Assembly (NCBI GenBank): GCA_013399875.1
Contig: VXAZ01004560.1
Coordinates: 147,613-211,612 of the forward strand
Length of the DNA stretch: 64,000 bases
From: Gymnorhina tibicen
Taxonomy: Eukaryota; Chordata; Aves; Passeriformes; Artamidae
Direction of reading: 5' to 3'
In this document: piece after piece, positions 49,638 through 63,098 of the stretch
Layout: the number at the start of each line of letters is the position of its first letter
Numbering within the stretch: the first letter of the stretch is position 1
Translations under genes and position numbers: made by a program
The notes under the pieces: generated by a model
Told to the model about the DNA's origin: nothing
Seen by the model: only the letters and a program-made list of their open reading frames with translations
The model's database searches: none

Positions 49638-50290
49638 TGGAATCACACCGCGGTTAATGCTGGAAGGAGCCTCTGGAGGGCACCTGGTCCCTGCCTCTGC
49701 TCCAGCAGGGTGCTCGGGACTGTGCCTAGACAGGTTTTTAATACCTGCAAGGCTGGAGAGCCCACAGCCTCCCTGGGCAACCTGCGCCAGTGCTCCTTCA
49801 GCAGTAAAAAAGTGTTTTCCTGAGGTTCCGATGGTGTTTCAGGTGGTGCCCATGGCCTTTGGGCACTGCTGAGAAGAGCCTGGTTTCATCCTCCCTTCAG
49901 GTAGTGATGTGAAGTGATGAGATACCTCTGAGCCTTCTCTTCCCTAAACAGTCCCAGCGCTCCCAGACATCCCTCGTGGCTGAGGGGCTCCAGTTTTTCC
50001 CTCATCCTTCATCCAACTGTCCCCTGTGTGTCCATGTCACTGCTGTAGTGAGGCCCCCAGGACATAGCACAGTCCTCCAGGGATGGCCTCACTGAATTTG
50101 GGAATGATCCCTCCCTCGTCCTGCAGCCCAGGATCCCATTCACCACCTTTTACCAAGGGCACACTGCTGGTTCATGGTCACCCCAGTGCCCAGCAGGACC
50201 CCCAGCCCAATCTCTGTCCCAGCTGGGTGTTCCCCAGCACATCCTGGTGTTCTGCCCCAGCTGCCCCCTTAGCCGAGGCTGGAGGTCCCA
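49638..50290 (-). mobile_element. Older, longer CR1-like fragment
   Basis: Starts ATGGAATCACACCGCGGTTA and continues through CCCTGGGCAACCTGCGCCAG, CCTGAGGTTCCGATGG and blocks upstream of the usual tail (CAGTCCTCCAGGGATGGCCT, CACTGAATTTGGGAATG). It is more diverged than the other copies, and its far limit is uncertain. Confidence 0.6.
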
Positions 50291-50608
50291 CAGCAGTTTC
50301 CAGCCCTACTGGTACCAGAGTTGGCCCAGAAATGGAGAGACCAGAGGCCTTAGGGCTCATCCTGGCTCCTGTGAGCTCAGGACACGCTCCCAGCCCCCCC
50401 AGTGAGGAGGGAATACTCTTCTGAACAAGGAACACCCATGGCTGCTGTGCCCCAGGCCAGCACTGCTCCTGGAGAGGACAAGGCTGGTGGCCCAGGTGGG
50501 CGAGAGCCTGATGCCAGCTCCCAAAGGGTGGGCACAGCTTGAGCAGCTCTTTCCCAGTGAGTTTGGGGGAAAAAGGACCAGCCCGGGGAGTGCAGAGATT
50601 GTCAGTGC

Positions 50609-50614
50609 TTTATT
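50609..50614 (-). terminator. Poly(A) signal of the MYLK-like gene
   Basis: TTTATT on the plus strand (AATAAA on the minus strand), about 180 bp beyond the stop codon at 50795-50797, giving a short 3' UTR. Confidence 0.7.
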
Positions 50615-50794
50615 GGTGGCAGGTGCCTGGCTTCCTTGCAGGGACAGCAGCACAGGGACACCATGGGACCCCAGAGCTCCCCCACAGAGGGGTCTGGGGC
50701 TGCCCCAGGCTGGCCAGGGCACTGGGGGAGCTGCTGGAGGGGGCACCATCCCCATCTCTAGGTGGTCCAGGATGGGGGTGACAGGGCCACGCTG

Positions 50795-53923
<3,129 letters not shown>

Positions 53924-55250
53924 GGTGGTGCCACCGGCTCCTCACAGGGTGCTGGCACAGTCAGGACAGGTGCTGGATGTGTCCCCCGGGCTCTGGCAGC
54001 CCCGAGCTGGGACAGGGGTGCTGGGGCAGGCGACGGCCGCGTCTCTGCTCCAGCTGCTCCCGGGGGCTCTGCACCTTCTCCCTGCCACAGGAGACCACTG
54101 GCATCGCTGCACCGGCACCCACACTCCCCATCCCCCCGAGGGTCTTGATGGACCCAAAGCCAACTCATAAAGCAAGGCCCCTTTTTGGTGGGGACAACCC
54201 CTTCCCAGGAGCACCTTAGGCTCCAAGACGGTGTTTTTGCCATGCGCTGTCTTACATCAGCCAGGAAATCCCCAGGAAAACCGCACTTCTAGGGCAAAGG
54301 AACTGTTTCCTTACACGTCCCCTCTACACTCTGTCCCCAGAAAGGTTGGGAAGGCAGGACAATAACACCCAAGGGCGTCAGGCAGCAGCACCCAAACCCC
54401 AACCCGAGAGCTGCAGCACCAACCTGTCACTGTCCAGTCCCTCCTGTCCCAGGCCACGTGCAGGTCCCTGACCTTTCCCGGTCACTGCAGAGCCACGGGG
54501 GAGCTGGGGAGGGAGGGAAGGGGTGATGCTGGAGGTTGAGGACAGCTGGGACCACACATATGGGGATGTCTCGGGGTATAGCTGGAAGCATCCCTCCCAC
54601 TCCGGTGCTGGGAACAGCCCTGACTCTCCCCTCCCTTTCCTTTCCAGCCGAGCGCTTCCGGACTTGGGGGATAAACAACCCCCACCCCAGCGAGCTGGGC
54701 CCAGATCATGCCCCAACACCCCCAACATCCCGTTTAGCACCATGCAGGGCCACAGGTTTGCAACACGGAGGGCTCAGGCAGAGGAACCCCAGGGTGGGAG
54801 GGGACTGCAGAGACCTGACACACCTCGTTACAGGGCAGAAACCCCAGCCCCGCTCTGCCCTCCTAGCCCCTATGCAGAACCTGGAGCCTCTCAGGGGTTA
54901 AATCCACAGTCAATCCAGCTCCGGCCAACCCCCGCCTCCTTCCCACCCATGGGTGGGTTCCTGCAGAGGGGTTGAGCACCCACACCTGCCCCCCATCCCG
55001 GCTCCACCTGCAGCCAATATCCCAGCGGAGCCATTGCTCTCTCCAGCACAAACCCTGGGTTTCGGCTTCCCTGGAGAGCTCGGCTCCGGCTTCAGGGAAG
55101 CGGGGGTGAAGGTGAACGGGGAGTTGCAAAACTCCCCCGGGCCTCCAAACCAGGTGGTTTGGAGGAAAAATGTGTTTCCCGGCTTTTATCCCCCAAAAGC
55201 ACGAGCATTCTGGCACTCGGCGCTGCTGTTTGCCCAGTCTGCTCAGATTT
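53924..55250 (-). other. Upstream region of the MYLK-like gene
   Basis: No further coding exon is supported. Acceptor-like pyrimidine tracts with CAG (for example CTGTGCCAG about 30 bp before the ATG) suggest that the start codon lies in an internal exon with 5' UTR sequence upstream. The rest is GC-rich without recognised features. Confidence 0.4.
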
Positions 55251-55990
55251 AAAACGAGAACACCGTGATTTCCTCTCGGAGCTGACTCCAGACCGGGGAT
55301 CAGGCAGTGGCACCGCACGGGGACCCGAAATGCCTGGGGAGCCCGGTGTCACAGCAGCCGGAGCAGAGGGGGTGTCACCGGGGGTTACCTGCTGTCCGGA
55401 GCCAGGTCTCGGGGAGTTTTGGGGCCGTGCCAGCGCCGCCAGACGCGTCCCAGTGCCGCTCCCAGGCTCGGCACAAAGTCCACGGTCTCCGGCAGGGAGT
55501 AAGGGACAAATGTCCCCAGGGCAATGGCAGGGTCACCAGGACCTCGCTGTGCCTCTGTCACCGCGACCTTGCCCGCGGCGGGGCAGAGCTGGGGACGGGG
55601 GCGCGGTGGGCAGGGGTCCCCCCCGGCTCCCGGGGGGTGAGGGATGCGCGGATGCTCCGGGCTCGGCGGTGCCGCCAGCGCTCGGCTCGACCCCGCTGGG
55701 ATATCGACTGCCGGGGACAGGATAGGACACGGGGTGGCCTGGCTGGGGACAGGCGGATGGAGCACGGCTGGATGCATCCCGCCCGCCCGGGGAGCGGTGA
55801 TGGACACCCGGCCCCTGCGGCCGCGGCTCCTGAGCCCCTCGGTCCCCGTCCGGGGCAGGATGAGGCCGGCCGGGCGGTGCGGGGCCGCTCCCGGCACACG
55901 GAGGGGCAGGAGACAGCCCGGGAGTGCCAGGGATCCCGGCAGCCGCTTGATGTCAGTGTTGGCCCGACGCTGGTCCCGGCGACAGCAGAA
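55250..55990. promoter_or_regulatory. CpG-rich block, candidate promoter of the MYLK-like gene
   Basis: CpG density is raised over about 700 bp, 1.3-2 kb upstream of the MYLK-like start codon. On the minus strand a good donor (GACAGCAG/GTAACC, exon end at 55389) could end a 5' exon. The long open frame there (55385-56149) ends in a phase that would run into the TGA upstream of the kinase ATG, so a non-coding 5' exon is more likely than an N-terminal extension. Confidence 0.35.
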
Positions 55991-56769
55991 AAAAGAGCAG
56001 AAAAAGGCCAGGAGGGGACAAAGATTTGGGGTCTGGGGGATCTCTGGAGGGCTGGCAGCACCCACGTCCCTGCGGGATGTGCCGGGATCGAGCACTTGGC
56101 TGGAGGGTGAATCCCTCGGGAGCCGCATTCCCTCTGGATGGAGCATCACATCCGTGGGACATCAACAGCAGGAAAAGCTGGCTGCTGGTCCAGGGATCGA
56201 CGAGCGGATCAATCCATCCTTTGGGACTTTCTCAGTACCGACAGCACTTCATTCACTGCCCCGGCCCTGTCCCACAGCTTTGCTTTCGGATTTGGGAACG
56301 TGGCCCATCCGAAATGTCCAGCAGTGCCTTACCCACCATGGACACCCTCTCCTTGTGCCTTACAAAATTAATTAATTAATTAATCACTTGTAGTCGCACC
56401 CAGGCAGCCATGTGTTCCTGCTTTGGGAATCAAGTTGTCCCCATCTGCCCGGGGGATCCTTTGGCACGGCCGGGATGGGATTTCCAGGTGACTCCCCCAA
56501 TCCCAAACCTGCTTGTGCTGCCCATGGGGTGCCCACCAGACCCTCCTGGTTCACCCCNCCCTCTGTGCAGATTCAGCTGCCTCTGCTTTTTTGTAGGTCC
56601 TACAAAAAATGGTGTCACTGCAGGGCTCAGCTGTGGACCTTGGTGCTGGGTGACAGGGGTCACGTCAGTGGGTCCTGGGAGTCCGTCTGTCCTTGATCCC
56701 TTTGTGCCTGAGGGAAGGGCTCGATGACCTCAGGGGGACACGGCCCCTGCTCCCCATTTCCCTGGGAAG

Positions 56770-57230
56770 GAAGACTCAGCACATGTGCCAGATGTGTGGG
56801 GGACATGGGGACATGGAGGACACTGAGGACTTGGGAGGCACAGGGAACACAAGGGCACATGGAGAACATGGGGACACACGAAAGACATGAGGACACAGGG
56901 GACACCATGGACATGGGGACACAGGAGGGTACTCAGAGGCCTTGGGGGGGCCAGGGGAACATGAAGGGAACAAAGGGAAGGCAGCGGACACTGGGGACAT
57001 GGGAGCCACAAGGGCCCACAGAGGTCATGGGGAGCAGATGGGGGGATGCAGAAGACATGCAGGGAACAGGGGACATTGGAGGAACACGGGGGACACAGAG
57101 GACATGGGGGCACACGGGGGGACTCCAGAGACAGAGGGGTGGCAGAGATGGGGGCACCAGGGACACCACGGATGGAAGCACAGGGGACCTGGGAGGGTCT
57201 GGGGACACCTGGGGGACACTAAGGCACAGA
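56770..57230. repeat. GGGGACA(C/T)-type degenerate minisatellite
   Basis: Units such as ACATGGGGACACAGG and GGGGGACACAGAGGAC repeat at irregular 10-30 bp spacing over about 450 bp. The same G-rich family is seen in FMNL1 introns. Confidence 0.65.
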
Positions 57231-57410
57231 GAGGGACATGGGACGGGCGGGAGGGGACACCCGGGGGACGTAGANGGTTGGGCGAGACCGGCGTAGCCCG
57301 GTGGGAGTGGCCATGCCCTTATTGGGTGCGGTGGGCGGGGCCAGGTGGGGCACACGTGTCCGGCTCTGGCGCCCAGCAGCGCCCACGGGCGGGGGCAGCG
57401 GCCGTGGACT

Positions 57411-57945
57411 GGGAGCACTGGGAGCACTGGGAGTACTGGGAGCACTGGGAGCACTGGGAGTACTGGGAGTACTGGGAGAACTGGGAGCTGGATGCTGGGA
57501 GATTGGAGCAGTGGGGGATGGGTGCGGAGTGCTGGGAGCTGGGTGCTGGAGCTGGGAGCACTGGCAGCTGGGTGCTGGGAGCGCTGGAAGATGGATGCTG
57601 GGAGCACTGGAAGCACTGGGAGATGGGTGCAGAGATTTGGGTGGTGGGAGCACTGGGAGCTGGGTGCTGGGAATGCTGGAAATACTGGGAACTGGGTGCG
57701 GGTGCTGGGAGTGATGGCTGATGCCTGCTGGGAGCACTGGGAGCTGGGTGCAGAGAGCTGGGAGCTGGAAGCAGTGGCTGATGCATGCTGGGAGTGCTGG
57801 GATGCTGGGGCATGGAATGCTGGGTGAGGGATGCTGGGAGCTTAGTGCTGGAGAGCTGGGTGTAGGGCACTGGGAGGTGGGAGTTGGGGATGGTGAGTGC
57901 TGGGAGCTGGGTCCTGGGTGCTGAGTGCTGGGGGAAACCCTGTTC
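57411..57945. repeat. CTGGGAGCA 9-10 bp minisatellite
   Basis: It starts as near-perfect 9-bp units (CTGGGAGCA and CTGGGAGTA, 57411-57490) and continues as longer mixed units (CTGGGAGCTGGGTGCTGGGAG) to about 57945, becoming less regular with distance. Confidence 0.85.
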
Positions 57946-60129
57946 TGCAGGATCAGGGTTGTGCAAACATCCGTTGCCCCAAAATTATTCCTGAGAGTGT
58001 GGAAAGCGTCGTGGCACCCTGGCTTTGGGATGCCACGAGGGGTGGGAGGACCCAGGGGTGGCAGTCGGGGCTGGCCACACACGCCAGGGTGTGGAAGAGC
58101 TAAAATAGGGCTGGAAAAGACCCAAATACATGGAAAGTAAATCAATCTGGCTCCATAAACCACAGTATCTCTGGCACCAGCTCGGGAATCAGCCTGTCCC
58201 TGTGTGGGGTTGGCTGATCCAGCTCCTCCAGGCAGCCTCGGGACCTTGGACCTGTTCCTCCAGCCCTGGGAAGGTGAAGCCAGTCAGGGACGGGACTGAC
58301 GGTGCTCCCATGGCCACAAAGCGCCCCAGGGAGCGGGGTTGCCTCTGGATCCTGACAACAACCCCACGGGGTGACAAATAATGGCCCGTGGGACCTCAGA
58401 GAGCCTCACCGTGGGTAAAGGCACCCCGCAGGGGAGGGACGGAGGGGCCGGAGCTGGGCTCAGAGATAAGTCCAACGCCCGGAGGTGTGGGGGTTATCGG
58501 CACCCCAGGCTGCTCCTGGCTCCTCCAAACCCCTCCGTGCTCCCCTTGTGCTCCCAGGCAGGGACAGGCAGGGAAGGGCAGGGACAGGTAGGGAAGGGCA
58601 GGAGCAGGCAGGGGATCCCGTGGCTGAGGAAGCTGTCATCAGGCTCTGTCCCTCTGAAAGCACAAAATCCCAGGAAATGGGACATGCCGGGAGTCAAATC
58701 CCACCTGCACCAGTTGGGGACCGATGTGGCCTTGAGTTGCTGATGTCACAGCGCCTGATACAGAAATCCCAAAAAGAATGGGTGTTCTCTGGGCTGTAGG
58801 TTTGGGTCAGCACAGGGAGAACATCTGAGAGCTCAGGGGGTGCCAGGAACAACCCCCATGTCCCAGGAGCATCCCAGAGCACGTGGCTCTGCCCCCCTGC
58901 TGTTCCCTGCGAAGATCCCAACAGCCAGGGGTGGGGGGCAGGGACAAACCCTCTGGAGGGGCTGTGCCAGGGCCAGTGCCCCCATCCTGAGGGCTGTGGG
59001 GACAGGGACAGTCCCCAGCGGCTGGAGGCACCCGGTCCCATGCCGGGGTGATGCCCGAAAGCCCTTCCTGGAATGTGGCAGCAACATCACCAGCCCTGCA
59101 AGCTCTGTAAAAAGGGTCCTGTCCCCCTTATTACTGGTCAAACTGGGACAGTCCAGGGGAAAGTGGATTTGTCCCCTTCCTCCCCACCTAAATCCCAAGA
59201 TTTGGCCCATTTTGCACCTCCCCATCCCCTTTCCCACTCAGGAACAGCCAGGCCACACCCAACACCAACCCTCTGGCTGGAAAACGTTTGGCACAATTAA
59301 CCCCCACTCATTAAAATCACATAATCGGGAAGAGAATTTTTGACTGGGGATTTACCAGCCCAGAAAAAAACCTCCTCTTTGTCTTTTCATAACATCAGAA
59401 CTCAATTCCAAATGCTTCAAGTGGCTGCTCAGGCTCATTCCCTGAACTGTTCTGCCCAAAAGTCACACAAGGATAGGGCCCAGGCCCAGCCTGCTCCAGA
59501 AAACTCCAGGAGTTCAAGATGACCAACTTTGTAGGGAGAGAGAGACTTCTTAGGTTTGTAGTGAGCGGTTTTTTGGGGGTTTTTTCTTTGTGTTTTTTGT
59601 CTTTTATTTGCAAAATGTATTGCTTATTTTTGCCTTTTACGTGTCCTAATCCCGCAAATACACATTATTCACTTAAAATTCCTGCTGACTGAACCCCCCA
59701 TCCACACCCCACAGGGCTCAGCCAGCGAGGAGCGCTACCAGTGGGGAAAAATCCCCATGAAACCCTTGGGAAAGCTCATGGACTTTGCCCTTTGGGTCAC
59801 TCCTCTCCTTGAGATCTGAGATGGAGCCCAGATAACCCTGGGAGGAGCCCTCAGCAGAGCTGGACCTGGGCAGACGGGGCATTTCGGGGGAGAACTGTCC
59901 CCCCGTGAGTACACTGAGCTACCACCGTGCTGAGGGGACACGCGTCTGCCAGCTGTGATTTGTGTCTGCTATCTGGGATCCATCCAATTGTGATCTGTGT
60001 CTGCTGCCACCCGGGAACGCTTCTGGAGAAGGACTGAGGCATTAAGGAGTTAAACGCCAGACGGCTGAAGAGAAAGCCTGGCCTAGAGTCGGGCACCCCA
60101 TTCCTTAGCCAGGCTCCCTCACTTGGGCC

Positions 60130-61000
60130 CGGGGTACCCCCTGTGCAGCTGGGGCCACCCTGGAGCCTCCCCGCCCCCGCAGAGGCCCCCTGAGCAAGGC
60201 CTCGGCCCCCTGGGCCGCCCCGGCCGAGCAGCCCTCAGGGCCGGCTTTCAGTGTCGCCATCCCGGCCAAAACCCTCCTCCCGGAGCCCCACGGGCCCTGC
60301 CCGCCCCGCCGAGGGGCTCCGGAGACTCCGGGCCCTGCAAGGCCCCCCCTGTCACATCACAGCCTGCGGGAGGCCTCGGTGTGGGCCGTCCCGCCCCCGC
60401 GGCAGGACCGGGGCCCGGCCCGGTCCCTCCGCCCACGGCCGTGACACAGCGCCCGCTAGTGGGGCCGCGGCGCGTCCTGGGACGGCGAGTCCGCAACCGC
60501 CCCGGCCCCCCCACCGCAGCGCGCAGACGGACTACAACCCCCACCATGCCTCGCGGTGGATACACGCACCGCCTTTTCCACTACGATTCGCGTTTCCATT
60601 GGCTCCGCCGTACCGTCACGCAGCAGTACGGCGGGTTCTGCGGCCCGGCCGGGGCTCTGTCCCGCGAGCGGAGCGTGGGGCCCCCCGCCGGCCCTGATGG
60701 GGGGGCGGCGCCGCGGCGCTACCGGCCGCTTCCCCGTCAGCGCTCCGGGACTGGAGCTCAGCGCTGCCAGGCGCCTCATGGAGCCGGGACGGGTCGGGGC
60801 TCCGCGGCCTCCCTGGGGTCTAAGCCGGTGGGGCGGAGGAGCTCGGCCCGGCCCGGCCCGGAGGGCTCCGGCCGCACCTGCGCTAACTGGGTGGGGGCTG
60901 GGGTTGTTTTTCTATCAAAATTAGCGTTAAACGGTATTTTAACGTTTCTCGACAGCCGCAGCCCGATCTCGTGCGGGTCTGGCCCTGCCTGGCCCCCATA
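60130..61000. promoter_or_regulatory. CpG island promoter with ZNF143/STAF-type site and CCAAT box
   Basis: A dense CpG block. At 60531-60556 the sequence ACTACAACCCCCACCATGCC followed by TCGCGG matches the ZNF143/STAF element (ACTACAA..CCC....ATGC) typical of housekeeping promoters. About 40 bp further, ATTGG (60598-60602) is a reverse CCAAT box. This architecture is often bidirectional, so a gene could start on either strand. No downstream protein was identified with confidence. Confidence 0.6.
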
Positions 61001-61169
61001 AGGAGCAGGCAGGGGAAGAACAGCGCAGTTTTTATGGAAATTGGGGCTTGGAAGCACGTCTCGAAGGCTGGACCTCCCGGTGTCCCGTCCCTCACCTCCC
61101 TCACACACCGCGTTTTGGGTGGGGGGGAGATCATCCCTGGCATTTAATCCTTTGTTCCACACATTTCAG

Positions 61170-61309
61170 CCAGACCCCGCGGGGTTCCCGGAGGGATCCT
61201 GGCCGGATCCAGTGGATCTCAGCTAACATGGCCTCCCCGGCGGGGAGCTCAGAGACTCAAAAACAAAAGCGTTCGGCTGTTGCCAGGGCCCGGGGGAACT
61301 TCTCGGGCG
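61170..61309 (+). CDS. Candidate exon with start codon, unidentified gene
   Basis: An acceptor (CACACATTTCAG, ending 61169) and a donor (GGGCG/GTAACA) bracket 140 bp. The ATG at 61228 has a good context (AACATGG) and opens 27 codons starting MASPAGSSETQKQKRSAVAR, ending in phase 1. It lies 600-700 bp downstream of the STAF/CCAAT promoter. No family is recognised. Confidence 0.3.
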
Positions 61310-61785
61310 GTAACAAACCCGAGCGACCCCGGGCTCGGAGGGAGCGATGCCCCTCCCGGGGCTGGGGAAGCACTTGCGGCGTTGTTTTCCCTGTGCAAAG
61401 TCAAAACCCGGCTCTTTAAAAACTAAAAATGGCATTTTTTTGGAAGTGCTCAGCGCTGGGGAGGGATTGAGCTGGCGCAGCCTCCCCACAGCTCCTCCGT
61501 GGAACCCCGGTTCCCAGCCCCGCTTTTCCCTCGGCAAAGGCCGATAACACCAGCTCATCCCCTGGTATTTGTGGGGCTGGGTTAACGTTTAAAACAGGGA
61601 GATTTGGGAGGCTTCTGCTCTAAGTGCGGATTGTGCTGCCAGACGTGGGTCAGCCAGTTAAAACCAGATTATTTTACATTTAGGCTCTTGGTGGGGTATT
61701 TTTTTAAAATTACATTTGTTGTTAAGACTCTGCTGATGTTGCTTTAGCAGGTCCTGAATTCCAGCGCTTGGTATGGAAAGGTAAT

Positions 61786-61932
61786 GGCTGCCCCATCTCT
61801 GGAAGTGTTCGAGGCCAGGTTGGACGGGGCTTGGAGCAACCTGGGACAGTGGAAGGTGTTCCTGCCCGTGGCAGGAGGATGGAACTGGTCTTTAAGGTTC
61901 CTCCAACCCTACCCATTCTGTAATTCCATGAT
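61786..61932 (+). mobile_element. CR1 LINE 3' fragment
   Basis: GCCCCATCTCTGGAAGTGTT, GAGGCCAGGTTGGACGGGGC and a tail GGTTCCTCCAACCC to TAATTCCATGA. Confidence 0.88.
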
Positions 61933-62164
61933 ATTTTTATATCCCAGCTGCATTTCCAGGGCTGGGAGCTTTATTGTGTGTGTCTTCAAGTGCTTGTGAC
62001 AGCTGAAAATGCAATTTCAAGCTGATTTTGTCAAACTAACGAGGGTCACACCTGGTTTGAGCTGTGAGCTTTGCACCTGCCCAGGTGTTCCAGGGTTTGT
62101 GGGGAGCAGAAGCAGAGCAATCTCGAGGGGCTGGAGCTGCCAGCCAGGGTTTGGTCTGTTGCAG

Positions 62165-62267
62165 ATGCACCAAGAGATACAGGTTTTTGGTGCTGCAGAT
62201 TCTCCTCTTGTTTCACCAAAATGCCGCTTGTGTGGCCCACAGTCACCAGGAAATTCCCAGCGGCTTT
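62165..62267 (+). CDS. Candidate exon with CxxC, unidentified gene
   Basis: Bounded by a CAG acceptor at 62162-62164, or the alternative at 62196-62198, and a consensus donor CTTT/GTGAGT at 62268. From the second acceptor, phase 1 as left by the previous candidate exon, it reads DSPLVSPKCRLCGPQSPGNS. A CxxC pair could be half of a zinc site completed by a later exon. No family is recognised and no third exon was found. Confidence 0.25.
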
Positions 62268-62845
62268 GTGAGTGCGTCCTGGGACGATGAAGCCGACAAA
62301 AGGAAGTGCAGTTGGTGCAGGTGAAGTGGCGGCAGGGCACAGTGGGGCTGCCAGAGCCGTGGCCCTGGTTATAGCCCTGGGATGGGGTCAGAGAGCCGCT
62401 GCAGTTCCCGGGCTCAGGCCCGGAGTGCCACGGAAGGAGCACCGGGAGCGACTCCAAGAGGCTGCTGTGTCACAGGGTGGGATTTGGGGCTCACCTCACC
62501 CCATTCTGGCATTCACAGACACTTCTTGGATTTGCCGTGTTTCTGGGGAACTGCTCTGTCCCTGCATTGCTTCTGTCCTGGGGGAATGGCCATTCCCGCA
62601 CGTGGGACGGAGCAGTCCCCAGTTTTTGTGTTGGTGCTGTCATTTCTGCCTCTCCCCAGGACAGAAGTTCAGCCCTTTCCTCTGAACAAAACCCTTGGGA
62701 GGGGAGGAGCTGGGAGAGCCCTTTGCCAGAGGGTCTCCCAATGCTCTGTGTCCACGTGCCCCAAATCCAGTGTTGGTGTTGCCCTCCCACGGCCACGGAG
62801 CCCTGGTGAGGTGATTCCTGCCTGGCCTAGTGGCACCCCTGTCCA

Positions 62846-63098
62846 TAGAATCACGGAATGGTTGGGGTGGGAAGGGACCCTAAAGCCCTTCCAGTGCCAC
62901 CCCTGCCATGGGCAGGGACACCTTCCAGTATCCCAGGCTGCTCCAAGCCCCGTCCAGCCTGGCCTTGGACATTTCCAGGGATGCAGGGGCAGCCACAGGT
63001 TCTCTGGGCACCCTGTGCCAGGGCCTCACCACCATGGCAGAGGTTGGCACTGGATGGTCTTTAAGGTCACTTCTAACCCAGACCATTCCATGATTCCA
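62846..63098. mobile_element. Two CR1 3' ends in opposite orientation
   Basis: 62846-63035 runs ATAGAATCACGGAATGGTTG to the CTCTGGGCACCCTGTGCCAG block (minus orientation). 63043-63098 (GATGGTCTTTAAGGTCACTT to CCATTCCATGATTCC) is a CR1 tail in plus orientation. The outer ends are therefore inverted repeats of each other. Confidence 0.85.

Larger units (their letters stand above)
48481..50590. other. Intergenic stretch with CR1 copies
   Basis: Contains minus-strand CR1 fragments at 48482-48836 and 49638-50290. The remainder, including 48.9-49.6 kb, shows nothing gene-like. Confidence 0.55.
55990..60120. other. Intergenic, minisatellite-rich
   Basis: No gene is supported. The stretch includes two minisatellite blocks (56770-57230 and 57411-57945) and single undetermined bases at 56558 and 57275. 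Long open frames across the arrays on both strands follow from repeat periodicity and high GC. Confidence 0.55.

Noticed and set aside
55385..56149. 254-codon minus-strand frame as N-terminal extension of the MYLK-like kinase
   Set aside because: The phase at its donor would lead into the TGA upstream of the kinase ATG, and the composition is CpG-island-like.
56724..57721. Long open frames across the minisatellites at 56.7-57.7 kb
   Set aside because: Repeat units keep frames open by chance on both strands. The residues are simple repeats of EHWE or TPST type with no known domain.
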